A model generated the notes under the pieces. It was not told the origin of the DNA, ran no database searches, and saw nothing but the letters and a program-made list of their open reading frames with translations. The position numbers were made by a program, and so were the translations under genes. A DNA stretch of 64,000 nt from Litorimonas sp947503715 (lineage in GTDB: Bacteria; Pseudomonadota; Alphaproteobacteria; Caulobacterales; Maricaulaceae): contig NZ_CP189850.1 in assembly GCF_050271975.1 (NCBI RefSeq), positions 1,488,001 to 1,552,000 on the forward strand, written 5' to 3'. Positions 34,804 through 44,394 of this stretch are shown in pieces (position 1 is the first letter of the stretch; every line of letters starts with the position of its first letter).

Positions 34804-35106
34804 ATGCGAAATGGAATTTTCAAAGCCCTGAGCCATCCCACACGTCGCCAACTCTTGGAATTGCTGCGCCATACATCCCGGTCGGCAGGTGATCTCGCGG
34901 ATCAATTCGATATCAGTTGGCCGACCTTGAGCCGTCATCTGTCAGTCCTGAAAGAGGCGGATCTCGTCTCCTCTGAGAGGCGCGGGAACTCCTTGATTTA
35001 TTCCATTAATACGAGCGTGATTGAGGATGCCGCCAGCGCCTTGCTCGACCTTGCAAATGTACAATGTAGGGAGAGCGAAGATGTTACGTACCGGACTAAA
35101 GGTTAG
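34804..35106 (+). CDS. ArsR/SdpR-type winged-helix autorepressor
   Basis: A 100-residue ArsR-family regulator: IFKALSHPTRRQLLELLRHT, the recognition helix region (DQFDISWPTLSRHLSVLKEA) and the wing (LVSSERRGNSLIYSIN). It lacks the metal-binding CxC motif of classical ArsR and resembles SdpR, the autorepressor paired with SdpI immunity proteins. It overlaps the SdpI-like gene by 26 bp, supporting that pairing. In Bacillus subtilis SdpI binds toxin and then sequesters SdpR at the membrane. Confidence 0.88.
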   Translation: MRNGIFKALSHPTRRQLLELLRHTSRSAGDLADQFDISWPTLSRHLSVLKEADLVSSERRGNSLIYSINTSVIEDAASALLDLANVQCRESEDVTYRTKG

Positions 35107-35773
35107 TGTTCTCGCGATCATCGTAATGATCGCGATTAGCCTTTTCGCCTATTATCAATTACCCGCAGGTGAGTCCTTCCCGATTCACTTCAATGCCAAA
35201 GGCGAACCCGATGGATATGGAACACGAAGTGACCTCATTATAATTTTTATCATTTTCATTCTGACCTCTGTTTTCACCTTTGGCCTACTCGCAGCCCTTC
35301 CAAAGTTGATGCCGGAAGATTCAGGCTTGGAAAAATCCGCCAAGGCTTATGTGGCCATCTGGATTGGCGTTGCTGTCTTCATGTGTGTCATTCTCGCGGG
35401 TGTTGCCTTTACTTTGGTAGAGGCGTCCAAAGGCGTCCTCACGATTGATCCCATCTTTAGGGTGGTCACCGCCGCCCTTGCGGGATTAATGCTCATAATG
35501 GGGAACTACTTTCCGAAAATTCAGCCTAATGCGGGCGGGATGTTTGGGTTCAATACGGCTTGGACCTTGAAATCTGTGACGAGTTGGACGCGAACACACC
35601 GCCGGATGGGTGGCCTATATGCCATTGCGGGCATATTCAGCCTTGTTGCGGCTTTCACGCTCCCTGCGCTTTGGGGAGTCGCAATCGTCGTGACGCTCCT
35701 CCTAGGTGTTACCGCCTATGGCGCGCTTTACAGTTATCAAGTTTGGAAAGGTGCGGAAGATAAGATCGACTAA
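35081..35773 (+). CDS. SdpI family membrane protein (immunity-like)
   Basis: The start at 35081 (MLRTGLK) has GGGAGAG ahead of it; an upstream ATG at 35021 gives an implausible extension. The 230-residue product has about six membrane helices and the SdpI-type signature regions: LPAGESFPIHFNAKGEPDGY (the DUF1648 part), then GNYFPKIQPNAGGMFGFNTA and WTLKSVTSWTRTHRRMGGLY. SdpI gives immunity to the SdpC cannibalism toxin in Bacillus; in proteobacteria its role is less clear. The overlap with the SdpR-like gene makes them a module. Confidence 0.88.
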   Translation: MLRTGLKVSVLAIIVMIAISLFAYYQLPAGESFPIHFNAKGEPDGYGTRSDLIIIFIIFILTSVFTFGLLAALPKLMPEDSGLEKSAKAYVAIWIGVAVFMCVILAGVAFTLVEASKGVLTIDPIFRVVTAALAGLMLIMGNYFPKIQPNAGGMFGFNTAWTLKSVTSWTRTHRRMGGLYAIAGIFSLVAAFTLPALWGVAIVVTLLLGVTAYGALYSYQVWKGAEDKID

Positions 35774-37405
35774 TTACTCGGCGGCTTCCAAACTTGCCTG
35801 TGACGCCCAGTCTTCTTTAATCATGTCCGCCGCCTTTTCGGCAATCATGATAGTAGGGGCGTTTGTATTACCGGAAATGACTTGCGGCATGATGGAAGCG
35901 TCGATGACGCGCAGGCCTTCCAGCCCGTGAACCCGCAAGCGGGCATCCACAACGGCCATGACGTCCACCCCCATTTTGCAAGTCCCGACGGGATGATAAA
36001 CCGTGTCCGCGCGGGCGATAATATCCGCACGGAGGTCGGCTTCACTCTCAGCTTCCGTTCCGTAAAGTGGCTCTCCGCGTATCTCATCCATTGCGGGGGA
36101 CCGCATGATTTGCTGTGTGAGGCGTGAGGCTTGGTAGAGCTTCTCGACATCATCGGGATGGGTCAGGAAGGCCGGATCAATGGCCGGAGCGTCCGTTGGA
36201 TCATTGGAATTTAGCGTGACTGTGCCCCGGCTCTTCGGGCGCAGGAGACAGACATGCGTAGAAAATCCGTGACCCCAATGCAGCTTTCGCCCGTGGTCAT
36301 CCACAATGGCAATCACGAAGTGAAGCTGTATGTCGGGAGAGGGCTCTTCTCGATCAATATAGAGAAACGCCCCACTTTCCGCGAGGTTGGAAGACAGCAG
36401 ACCTTTGCCGTGTTTCTTATAATTAAAAAACTCTTTGACCATGTTGAAAGATCCCGGAATGGAAAATCCAACTGTCTCTTTATGCATGCCTTTCCGCTTG
36501 CCCTTATAGGCGGCGATCCAATCGATGTGGTCGTGAAGGTTTTCGCCAACACCGGGTAGGTCATGGACTTGCGCAATCCCATGCGGGGTCAATTTATCTT
36601 CTGCCCCAATGCCGGAAAGTAGCAGCAGATGAGGGGATCCAAAAGCGCCCGCAGAGACGATGACGTCCCGCTTTGCCGTGAGTTCAAGGGTCTCTTTTTT
36701 TTGCTGCAATCGCACACCTATGGCGCGACCATTTTTCACCAATATCTTTTCAGCCAAAACCTCCGTCATAACATGTAAGTTCGGACGACCTTCTGCCGCT
36801 TCGAGATAGGCTTTTGCTGTGGACCAACGGACGCCGTTCTTCTGTGTGACGTCGTAATAGCCGTGACCTAATTGTGTCGCGCTGTTGAAATCATCATTGG
36901 CGGGTATTTGTAATTCGTCGCAAGCGATCAGGAAGTTCTCATTGATGGGTGAGTTTTCGCGCCGCTCAACGCGAAGCGGACCTCCTGTCGCGTGGAATTC
37001 ATCCGCGCCACGGTCCCGGTCCTCGGCCTTTTTAAAATAGGGGAGGACGTCGTCATAGGACCAACCCGCATTGCCGAGTGCGGCCCAATTATCATAATCC
37101 GCTTTGTGTCCGCGAATATAAATCATCGCATTTGTGCCGGATGATCCGCCGAGGACTTTCCCGCGCGGTTGATAGCCGCGACGACCGCCAAGGCCTTCTT
37201 GCGGGACGGTCTCAAAACCCCAATTGCGTTTCTTTGTGACCATATTCACGAGGCTGACCCCCGGCGTCGACACACTCCAATGTTTGTGTGTCGGGCCTGC
37301 CTCGATCAGGCAGACCGTGACATCGGCGTCTTCGGTCAGGCGATTGGCGAGCGTGCAGCCTGCACTGCCTGCGCCGACGATAATAAAATCAAATTCAGTC
37401 TTCAT
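35774..37405 (-). CDS. GMC family FAD-dependent alcohol dehydrogenase (choline dehydrogenase-like)
   Basis: The 543-residue product has the FAD-binding glycine motif (DFIIVGAGSAGCTLANRL), the GMC signature regions (GRGKVLGGSSGTNAMIYIRG, then SAGAFGSPHLLLLSGIG) and the C-terminal active-site part (YHPVGTCKMG with His, and SGNTNAPTIMIAEKAAD with the Asn). Such enzymes oxidise alcohols to aldehydes using FAD. Its start overlaps the stop of the aldehyde dehydrogenase gene by one base (TGATG), so an alcohol-to-acid pathway run by the two enzymes is likely. BetA-like function is not established. Confidence 0.93.
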   Translation of the reverse strand: MKTEFDFIIVGAGSAGCTLANRLTEDADVTVCLIEAGPTHKHWSVSTPGVSLVNMVTKKRNWGFETVPQEGLGGRRGYQPRGKVLGGSSGTNAMIYIRGHKADYDNWAALGNAGWSYDDVLPYFKKAEDRDRGADEFHATGGPLRVERRENSPINENFLIACDELQIPANDDFNSATQLGHGYYDVTQKNGVRWSTAKAYLEAAEGRPNLHVMTEVLAEKILVKNGRAIGVRLQQKKETLELTAKRDVIVSAGAFGSPHLLLLSGIGAEDKLTPHGIAQVHDLPGVGENLHDHIDWIAAYKGKRKGMHKETVGFSIPGSFNMVKEFFNYKKHGKGLLSSNLAESGAFLYIDREEPSPDIQLHFVIAIVDDHGRKLHWGHGFSTHVCLLRPKSRGTVTLNSNDPTDAPAIDPAFLTHPDDVEKLYQASRLTQQIMRSPAMDEIRGEPLYGTEAESEADLRADIIARADTVYHPVGTCKMGVDVMAVVDARLRVHGLEGLRVIDASIMPQVISGNTNAPTIMIAEKAADMIKEDWASQASLEAAE

Positions 37406-38859
37406 CAGAGGAACTTCTTCATCAATCCCAGCATTTTATGGGTCTTCTCCGTATAGGGCGGGAAGAGGTTTTTGCCTTGGCTGAATTTGGATTGGATGAA
37501 AACGCCCTTCATATGAGAGAAGGATTTGAACCCGTGTTCGCCGTGATAAGCGCCCATGCCGGACGGACCGACGCCGCCAAAGGGAATGTCTTCCTGTACA
37601 ACATGCCAAGCGGTCTCGTTGATGGACACACCGCCGGAAATTGACTGGCTTAGGACTTTATCGCGTTTCGCTTTGTCCTCACCGAACCAATATAGGGCCA
37701 ATGGACGTTCACCTTGCTGAACCGTTTCCAGCGCATCATCGAGCGTTTCAGAGGCGACAACGGGGAGGAGGGGGCCGAAGATTTCTTCCTGCATAATTTT
37801 CATATCAGGTGTCGTGTCGGTCACAACGGTGAGGGGAACGCGTCGTTCTTTGGCGAGTTGTTGCTTATCATCATCGCCTGCCGTTTGGATTTTTGCACCT
37901 TTATTTTCCGCATCTTCCAGAAGGTCCTGCAACCGCGCATAATGGGCGTCCGCGATGATTGACGTGTAATCATCATTCCCTGCAACGGTCGGATAAAACT
38001 CCTCCGCTTTTTTGATAAGTGCTTCGGAGAAAGCATTGATATTGGCTTGCGGCATCAGGACGTAATCCGGCGCGACACACGTCTGTCCCGCATTCAGCAG
38101 TTTACCATTCGCAATACGGCCAATGGCAATATCCATGTTTGCGCTGTCATCAATAATCGTCGGAGATTTTCCGCCGAGTTCCAATGTGACGGGAACGAGG
38201 TTTTCGCCAGCGGCTTTGCCGACGATACGTCCGACACTGGTGGAACCGGTAAAGACGAGATGGTCAAATTTTAGGGAAGAGAAGGCAGAGGCGACATCGA
38301 CACCGCCCGTTGCGACGAAAACTTCGTCATCGGTGAATCCCTTGGCCAGAACCTCTTTCAAGAGCTGGCTCATACGCGGTGTATATTCGCTGGGCTTTAT
38401 CATCGCGCGATTGCCCGCGCCGAGTGCACCGATGAGCGGCATGATTGCGAGTTGGAGCGGATAATTCCAAGGGCTGATAATCCCGATCACGCCGAGCGGC
38501 TGCGGGATGATAACATTCTTTGCGGGTTTATATTGCAGCGCGACGGGGGCTTTGCGCGACTTCATCCATTTGGGTGTGTGCTTCAGGGCATGAGAAATAC
38601 CGCCTTTTATGACGAGAATTTCCGCGATGATGGTTTCTTCCACAGCGCGATTTCCGAAATCCGCGCTTATGGCGGCGGCGAACTCGGCCTCATGCCCGAG
38701 GATGAGATCGCGCAGTGTTTCCAATTTTGCCTTGCGCGATGTCCAATCGGGATTTGGCTGGGCGTTAAACGCTTTGCGCTGCGCCGCCAGAACTGTGTTG
38801 AGCTCAGACGGTTTCGTCGTTTCCGATGCGCCGGGTTTGTCTGGATTAATGCGGACCAT
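37405..38859 (-). CDS. aldehyde dehydrogenase (coniferyl aldehyde dehydrogenase-like)
   Basis: I chose the ATG at 38859 because GGGGAG stands just upstream; the longer frame to 38889 is less likely. The 484-residue product has the NAD-dependent aldehyde dehydrogenase active site: Glu in VTLELGGKSPTIIDDSANMD and the nucleophile Cys in LNAGQTCVAPDYVL, with GSTSVGRIVGKAA as cofactor loop. Family features (IIPQPLGVIGIISPWNYPLQ, FGGVGPSGMGAYHGEHGF) fit the coniferyl/long-chain aldehyde group, which often ends with a hydrophobic helix. It is the first gene of the pair with the GMC enzyme and follows the TonB receptor gene after a terminator. Confidence 0.92.
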   Translation of the reverse strand: MVRINPDKPGASETTKPSELNTVLAAQRKAFNAQPNPDWTSRKAKLETLRDLILGHEAEFAAAISADFGNRAVEETIIAEILVIKGGISHALKHTPKWMKSRKAPVALQYKPAKNVIIPQPLGVIGIISPWNYPLQLAIMPLIGALGAGNRAMIKPSEYTPRMSQLLKEVLAKGFTDDEVFVATGGVDVASAFSSLKFDHLVFTGSTSVGRIVGKAAGENLVPVTLELGGKSPTIIDDSANMDIAIGRIANGKLLNAGQTCVAPDYVLMPQANINAFSEALIKKAEEFYPTVAGNDDYTSIIADAHYARLQDLLEDAENKGAKIQTAGDDDKQQLAKERRVPLTVVTDTTPDMKIMQEEIFGPLLPVVASETLDDALETVQQGERPLALYWFGEDKAKRDKVLSQSISGGVSINETAWHVVQEDIPFGGVGPSGMGAYHGEHGFKSFSHMKGVFIQSKFSQGKNLFPPYTEKTHKMLGLMKKFL

Positions 38860-38897
38860 TTTAGTCTCCCCTGATATTATTTTTATCACTTATAACG

Positions 38898-38923
38898 AAA
38901 AAAGCGCGGGCCGTAACCCGCGC
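38898..38923 (-). terminator. rho-independent terminator of the TonB receptor gene
   Basis: Read on the minus strand: GCGCGGG, a 6-nt loop, CCCGCGC and then six T residues (38903 down to 38898). It separates the receptor gene from the aldehyde dehydrogenase/GMC pair. Confidence 0.85.
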
Positions 38924-38950
38924 CTTTGTTAAGCTGTTATGCAGGAACCT

Positions 38951-41491
38951 TTAGAAGTTCCGGCGCACAGTCACACCATACATGCGCGGCTCTTGGATAA
39001 AGGCCGAACGCGATCCTGAGCGGAAGACGGTGTTGAATGTCACACCGCGTGTGACTTCATTGGTCAGGTTCGTCGCCCAGAATTCCAACGCGTAGAGATC
39101 ATCCGCATCCGTGAAACCGAGACGCGCATTAATCTTCGTATTGCTGGGTTGGATATCGAACGGGACATCACCAGCTGCGGCAACAGCCGCGTCAAGGCTG
39201 CCCGCCGCTGCAATCGCGTCCGCACTTGGCACAGTTTGCGCCTGTGTTGATGTCCGGCGAGAGCTTTCATGGCGAAGCTGGGCATTGACGAAGAAGTCAA
39301 TCTTGTCCGTTATGCTGCCTTCATAACTGGCCCCCAAAATGCCGACCGTTTCCGGAGCGTTTGTGAGAGGGTTACCACAGAGCGTCGCTGTGTTGGGGAC
39401 GGGGTTGTCGCCTGCGCAATCATCCGGATAGCTGGCATCCAGAAGGGTCAGACCACCATTCAGTGTCAAACCATCAACCGGATTGATGACCGTTTCGATC
39501 TCAATACCGTCTGAATTGGCTTTTGGTACGTTGAAGGTCGTAAACTGCGCACCCGTGAATTCCAGAACCTGGAAGTCCGTGAAGTCCTGCATGAAGGCCG
39601 CGACATTCAATGTCATGCGGTTATCAAACAGACGCGATTTCAGACCGATTTCGTAGGAATCGACTTCTTCCGAGTCGAACCTTGGATCCGCACCACCGGA
39701 CGCAGCCGTGGAGTCGAGGTTGAAGCCACCGGATTTATAGCCATGCGTAAAGCTGGCATAAGTCGAAATGGACGGTGTGAATTCATAACCGACTTTGGCT
39801 GTGTAAATCAGCTCTTCATCTTTGAACTCATCATCAAATGTGCGGGGCAGCGGGAAGACCGCGGCCGCTGGCAAATCAGCCGGTGCGAGGAAGGCCAAGC
39901 AACCCAGACCAAAGACATTCGTCGAGAGAGCCGCCGGAACAGCGCCCGTGCCCAGAGCGCCAAGTGTCGCCGGGCAGATGTCGTTATTAACGTTCGCCTG
40001 TGCAAAACTGCCATCTTTGCTCTCGTCGGAATATCGCAAGCCCAATGTTAGGGAGAGCGCGTCCGTTACGGCGAATGTATTATTGGTGAAGACGGAGAAA
40101 CTTTTGCTGTCCTGATTATAGAGCTGTGAGATAGACGTGCCTGCTGGATCAACGCCTGTGAAGACAGTCAGCGGGTTAGCCCCCAAAGCCCCTGCCGTTG
40201 GACCAAAGAAGAGTGCGCCAACGAGCTCGCCGTAATCTTCTCCCAATCGGAAATTGACTTGCTGATCAATTTCTTCTTCGGAGTAGTAGGCCCCGACAAG
40301 CCAATCGAGACGGCCATCCATCGCATCGCCCTGAACGCGCAGTTCATGCGTCATTGTATCGATTTCAACCGGGCTATCATTCACAACATCGAAAACATCA
40401 AGACCGGAAAAGTCTGAATCATATTCTTCGGTTGCGTTATAATTCCGAAGCGAACCGATATAGATAATGTCGGCATTATCCGTGATCGGATACTCCAACT
40501 CCGCGATAAAGCCGAGCTGGTCACTGCTGGGGTTCGGGACAAAACTTGCACCTGCAATCAGGTTATCGACAGCATCCTGCGCGAGGTCATCGTCATTCGC
40601 ACTGACGGCAACATCCGGTCCGACCATGCCGCCACGTGCACCGAGGCCCACAAGCGGAAAGAGTCCGGCTGTCTCAACAGGGGATTGCTGGACTTCCAAT
40701 GCGGCACCAACCGCGGCATCGCTTTCGGAATAATCGACGAGCAGACGACCCTTGAAACCACTATCTGCTTCCCAACCAACTTGGCCGCGAAGCAAGAGTT
40801 GATCAAGCTCATTGGAATTACCGAGCTTATTGCCGTCTCGATCAAACAGGCGGACATAGCCACGGCGATTGCGCGTTGCTCCGGTCAAGCGGACAGCAAC
40901 CTTATCTTCCACAACAGGAATATTCACTGCACCCTGCAGGCTCGTATGCTCGAAACTGCCATAGGTCGCGTTCACGAATCCGCCGACTTCAGACAGGTCA
41001 GGTCGCTTATTCTCAATCTTCAACGCACCGGCAGAGGTGTTACGTCCAAAGAGCGTGCCTTGTGGGCCGCGAAGAACTTCGACATTTTCGACATCGACAA
41101 ATTCGCCCAGCGCGATACCCGGGCGGGATTGGTAGGCCCCGTCGATGAAGACACCGACAGCGGATTCAAAGCCGATATTGTTGGAGGTGGTACCAACGCC
41201 GCGAATACGCAGCACGACTGTACCGGACGCTGTCTGGGCTTGGGACGCTGCGAAACTTGGTGCGACAATGGCGAGGTTCTGGATATTGACGACGCCGTTA
41301 TCTTCCAGTGTTTCCGGTGAGAGGACCGTCACCGCAATCGGGACGTCCTGCAAATCTTGCGGTCGGCGTGTGGCCGACGAAATGACGATATCTTCCGAGA
41401 ACGACGTGTCGTCTTGTGCCATGGCCGCCGGAGCTGACACCAAGGCGGATGTGGTCAGGAGCGCGAGAGCCGCGCCTGTTGCTTTTTTCAT
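38951..41491 (-). CDS. TonB-dependent receptor
   Basis: The start at 41491 (MKKATGAAL) has GGGGAGAG upstream and gives a proper signal peptide ending AAMAQ; the frame open to 41539 is longer. The 846-residue product has a plug domain (IVISSATRRPQDLQDVPIAV, VLRGPQGTLFGRNTSAGALK) and a 22-strand-type barrel ending MYGVTVRRNF. It resembles receptors that take up unknown small organics in Sphingomonadales and Caulobacterales. Substrate is not shown; the adjacent alcohol and aldehyde dehydrogenases hint at an organic alcohol-containing compound. Confidence 0.93.
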   Translation of the reverse strand: MKKATGAALALLTTSALVSAPAAMAQDDTSFSEDIVISSATRRPQDLQDVPIAVTVLSPETLEDNGVVNIQNLAIVAPSFAASQAQTASGTVVLRIRGVGTTSNNIGFESAVGVFIDGAYQSRPGIALGEFVDVENVEVLRGPQGTLFGRNTSAGALKIENKRPDLSEVGGFVNATYGSFEHTSLQGAVNIPVVEDKVAVRLTGATRNRRGYVRLFDRDGNKLGNSNELDQLLLRGQVGWEADSGFKGRLLVDYSESDAAVGAALEVQQSPVETAGLFPLVGLGARGGMVGPDVAVSANDDDLAQDAVDNLIAGASFVPNPSSDQLGFIAELEYPITDNADIIYIGSLRNYNATEEYDSDFSGLDVFDVVNDSPVEIDTMTHELRVQGDAMDGRLDWLVGAYYSEEEIDQQVNFRLGEDYGELVGALFFGPTAGALGANPLTVFTGVDPAGTSISQLYNQDSKSFSVFTNNTFAVTDALSLTLGLRYSDESKDGSFAQANVNNDICPATLGALGTGAVPAALSTNVFGLGCLAFLAPADLPAAAVFPLPRTFDDEFKDEELIYTAKVGYEFTPSISTYASFTHGYKSGGFNLDSTAASGGADPRFDSEEVDSYEIGLKSRLFDNRMTLNVAAFMQDFTDFQVLEFTGAQFTTFNVPKANSDGIEIETVINPVDGLTLNGGLTLLDASYPDDCAGDNPVPNTATLCGNPLTNAPETVGILGASYEGSITDKIDFFVNAQLRHESSRRTSTQAQTVPSADAIAAAGSLDAAVAAAGDVPFDIQPSNTKINARLGFTDADDLYALEFWATNLTNEVTRGVTFNTVFRSGSRSAFIQEPRMYGVTVRRNF

Positions 41492-41584
41492 GTTACTCTC
41501 CCCGAGCGATGTGTTCCCAAGTCGGGTTTTCCCGATCATGGAGTCCGAATTTTGATTTCGGTTAGAGCCACGTTTTGCTATTTT

Positions 41585-41600
41585 CCTTGAACAATCAAGG
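41585..41600. promoter_or_regulatory. inverted repeat upstream of the TonB receptor gene
   Basis: CCTTGA (41585-41590), four bases and TCAAGG (41595-41600) form a perfect 6-bp inverted repeat about 95 bp upstream of the receptor start. An operator is possible; nothing else supports it. Confidence 0.3.
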
Positions 41601-41657
41601 GGGAGAGCGAATTTTTTTCAATTTTGTGACAGGGAGGTCAGGCCTTGCTCAGACGTG

Positions 41658-42788
41658 TTAATGCCGGATAGCCAGCTTAAAAGCCGCCAACATGTGGCGT
41701 GTGCGTCCTGCCACGCCGTCTTCGCAGGCTGCGATTTGGCTGTAACGACGACGCAGCTTTCCAGGGGCATCGCGTAGGGCTGTCTCGCCCCAACGTTCTG
41801 TCGCCGCATAAACGCGTGACAATCGGCCGGCTGCGCCCTCAATCGGCACAAATCCGGCGATCACGGTCTTAGACTGTGTGGCGTAATGTCGTTTATAGCC
41901 CTCTAGTCCCGCACCTAGATCAATCCGGCCATAGCCCGTTTCCGGCGTCGCCTCGATTAAACCCTCCATGAGCTGAATTCCGGGTCCGTATTCCGACAGG
42001 GCATCATCATAAGCGACCATCCAGCTATGGAAAGTATGACCATCCGATAGACCCAGATCTATCGCGGCGAGACGGTCCCCGAAATAGAGCGCGTGCATGT
42101 CACAGCGCAAAGCCGCATTCCGTCCCCGCTCCCAGAGATCGCGGATCAGGCTCTGCGTCCAATCGGCCGAAAGGACGTCATATTTTCCTGTCTGTGAGAA
42201 TTTTGCCCGCTTCCAGTCGAGAAGCGTTTGGTAAACATCAATGTTCCGGCTGAAGAGTTCGACACGGGGCTCGCCGATTTCCTCTGTCGCCTTGCGTACG
42301 CGTCGACGATTTGATTTTAGATGTCGGCGATAGGACCCGTCTTTCGTCGCGCGCCAATCCTCAGCCGTTGTCTTGATTTCAAGAGCGGCGGTTTCCTCGC
42401 GGGAGAGGATTTGTGTCGGGCCTAGCTTGGCGGGGTCAACGGCATGGCTAAAATGAAGCGCACCAATGCCTGTTCCTGCCAAAGCCTGTTTATAGGTAAG
42501 GTTCGGGTCAGGCGTGATTAACCCATGATAATCGCTCATTGGCGCGCCAACGGGACGGGCGAAGCGCTGACCTTGAATAGGAAGGAACGCAATCGGTTCG
42601 CCAGCCTCATTATAGACACTGACGATACGCACATCGGGGCGTAAGTCTGACAGAAGGCGCGTATAGTCCGAATGAAAATAGGGCGAAATGAGAGACGGGT
42701 TGGCCGCCCGCATCGCGGCCCAGGCATCCCAATCCGCTTGCGTCATCTCTGTGACGCGCTGAAGAATATGTCGACGGGTTCGTTTCAC
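41658..42788 (-). CDS. CelD/BcsL-type GNAT acyltransferase (FemAB-like, HfsK-like)
   Basis: A 376-residue protein with the GNAT/FemAB-related domain of the CelD family: SYRRHLKSNRRRVRKATEEI, then VYQTLLDWKRAKFSQTG and the core HALYFGDRLAAIDLGLSDGH, with TFHSWMVAYDD and GRIDLGAGLEGYKRHYA near the end. Members acylate polysaccharides; HfsK in Caulobacter modifies the holdfast. The family call rests on motifs, and the holdfast link on the likely lineage only. It is a single gene, divergent from the CDF transporter. Confidence 0.8.
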   Translation of the reverse strand: MKRTRRHILQRVTEMTQADWDAWAAMRAANPSLISPYFHSDYTRLLSDLRPDVRIVSVYNEAGEPIAFLPIQGQRFARPVGAPMSDYHGLITPDPNLTYKQALAGTGIGALHFSHAVDPAKLGPTQILSREETAALEIKTTAEDWRATKDGSYRRHLKSNRRRVRKATEEIGEPRVELFSRNIDVYQTLLDWKRAKFSQTGKYDVLSADWTQSLIRDLWERGRNAALRCDMHALYFGDRLAAIDLGLSDGHTFHSWMVAYDDALSEYGPGIQLMEGLIEATPETGYGRIDLGAGLEGYKRHYATQSKTVIAGFVPIEGAAGRLSRVYAATERWGETALRDAPGKLRRRYSQIAACEDGVAGRTRHMLAAFKLAIRH

Positions 42789-42886
42789 AGGCCTTCTCTA
42801 AATGAAATTGGCTAAAACCCTCTTAAGCCTCTGAGGATAAAATCTGACAGTCTTGACGGTTCGGTCCTCACGCCCGATAGCGGATT

Positions 42887-43840
42887 ATGGCTGGTCACGC
42901 ACATTCACATCACGGGGACGCGCATCACCCTAATGAGGGGTGTAACGGGCATGGTCATGGCCATACTCATGCACCAAAAGTGACGGAACAGAACCGCAAA
43001 CGGGTTGGTCTTGCCGCCGTCCTGACGGGCCTATTCATGATTGCGGAGGTCGCAGGCGGACTGATCTCCGGTTCTCTGGCCTTGCTCGCGGATGCGGCGC
43101 ACATGATGACGGATTTCGCAGCCCTCGCGATGGCCTGGGCGGCGTTCCAGATCGCCCGAAAGCCTGCCAATTCACGTTTTCCCTATGGCTATGATCGTGT
43201 CTCCATTTTGGTAGCTTTCATCAATGGTCTCACGCTTTTCGCGGTGGCGATATGGATCGTCTGGGAAGCATTTCATCGCTTCCTTTCACCGGGCAACATT
43301 CTCGCGGGACCGATGCTCTATGTTGCGATTGCGGGCCTCATGGTGAACCTCATCGTCTTCAAAATCCTGATGGGGGCGGATCAAGAGAATTTAAATATTC
43401 GCGGAGCCGTACTTCATGTTTTGGGTGATCTTCTGGGCTCAGTTGCTGCGATTGCGGCGGCGGTGATTATTCTGATGACGGGTTGGGTTGTGGCGGATCC
43501 CATCCTTTCTGTCCTCGTTGCACTCCTCATTCTCCGGTCAGCTTGGGGGCTCATCAAAGCCTCGGCTCATATTCTGTTGCAGGGTGCGCCTGATAATTCA
43601 GAGCAGATCGAAACAGATTTATCATCAAATATTCGGGGCCTCCATGAAGTTTCCCGACTGCGGATATGGTCGATGACGAATGATTGTGTCGTTGTAACGA
43701 TGTCTGCGACAGTCGATTCCGACAGTTCAATAGAAGATATAAAACACGCGATTCGAAACAGACTTTCCGAACAATTTAATATTCAGGACGCCACGCTCGA
43801 CCTGACAAAACGCCCTAGTTCAAATCAAACGGTTCCTTGA
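42887..43840 (+). CDS. cation diffusion facilitator (CzcD-like Zn/Co/Cd exporter)
   Basis: The 317-residue product has a His-rich N-terminus (HAHSHHGDAHH, GHGHGHTHAP), six membrane helices and the metal-site motifs of the CDF family: HMMTDFAALA in TM2 and HVLGDLLGSVA in TM5, with two His/Asp pairs. The C-terminal cytoplasmic domain follows (from about 235). It exports Zn2+ or similar divalent ions in exchange for protons. The 3' end overlaps the convergent TerB-like gene by 26 bp. Confidence 0.94.
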   Translation: MAGHAHSHHGDAHHPNEGCNGHGHGHTHAPKVTEQNRKRVGLAAVLTGLFMIAEVAGGLISGSLALLADAAHMMTDFAALAMAWAAFQIARKPANSRFPYGYDRVSILVAFINGLTLFAVAIWIVWEAFHRFLSPGNILAGPMLYVAIAGLMVNLIVFKILMGADQENLNIRGAVLHVLGDLLGSVAAIAAAVIILMTGWVVADPILSVLVALLILRSAWGLIKASAHILLQGAPDNSEQIETDLSSNIRGLHEVSRLRIWSMTNDCVVVTMSATVDSDSSIEDIKHAIRNRLSEQFNIQDATLDLTKRPSSNQTVP

Positions 43841-44363
43841 ACCGCCTCAAAAACTCGACCTGTTCAACATTCGGACCATCCCCATCAGCGCCCGCGATTT
43901 GTGCCAACATGTCCGCCAAGTCACTCGCGTCATCTTTACTCACTGCGTCCAGTAGAATTCTCGTCATCGGTTGAATGGCACTTTCGGGTAGGACGATATC
44001 ATGGGTCAGGCTGTCCATCTGACGGATCATCCCGTCCGCATCATCTTCTGACAATTGCATATTTGTGCGCAATAAAGTCTCCATCAACTCGCGCTCCTTT
44101 GGTTCCATCCGGCGTGTATCGCCTGAGCGTGCCATCATAATCATGAGGACAGTTGCGGCCTCTGTCGGAAATTCGACGAGGTCAAATCCCTTACGATTAT
44201 GCGCTTTTTTGAACCGTCTCTGACGCGGGAGGTTTTTGGCATGAACCGCCGCACCGTGAATCGTATTGGCCGCATCGCCAATATTCTTACGATTGGCCGA
44301 CAGGCGCATGGCCCAAAACAGGCCCGTGCCGATAATGCCGAGAAGGATAGCTAAAATATGCAT
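43815..44363 (-). CDS. TerB-like protein with membrane anchor (182 aa)
   Basis: The product begins with a hydrophobic helix (MHILAILLGIIGTGLFWAM) and then an all-helical soluble domain (from about 55: FPTEAATVLMIMMARSGDTR, MEPKERELMETLLRTNMQLS), as in TerB-family (tellurite resistance/co-chaperone DnaJ-like) domains. The acidic late part ends with FLRRFKEPFDLN. The family assignment is by look and not certain. It is alone on the minus strand between the CDF gene and the extensin-like gene. Confidence 0.55.
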   Translation of the reverse strand: MHILAILLGIIGTGLFWAMRLSANRKNIGDAANTIHGAAVHAKNLPRQRRFKKAHNRKGFDLVEFPTEAATVLMIMMARSGDTRRMEPKERELMETLLRTNMQLSEDDADGMIRQMDSLTHDIVLPESAIQPMTRILLDAVSKDDASDLADMLAQIAGADGDGPNVEQVEFLRRFKEPFDLN

Positions 44364-44394
44364 ATCTGATGTTTAAACCTTTTGTCTTAAAATT

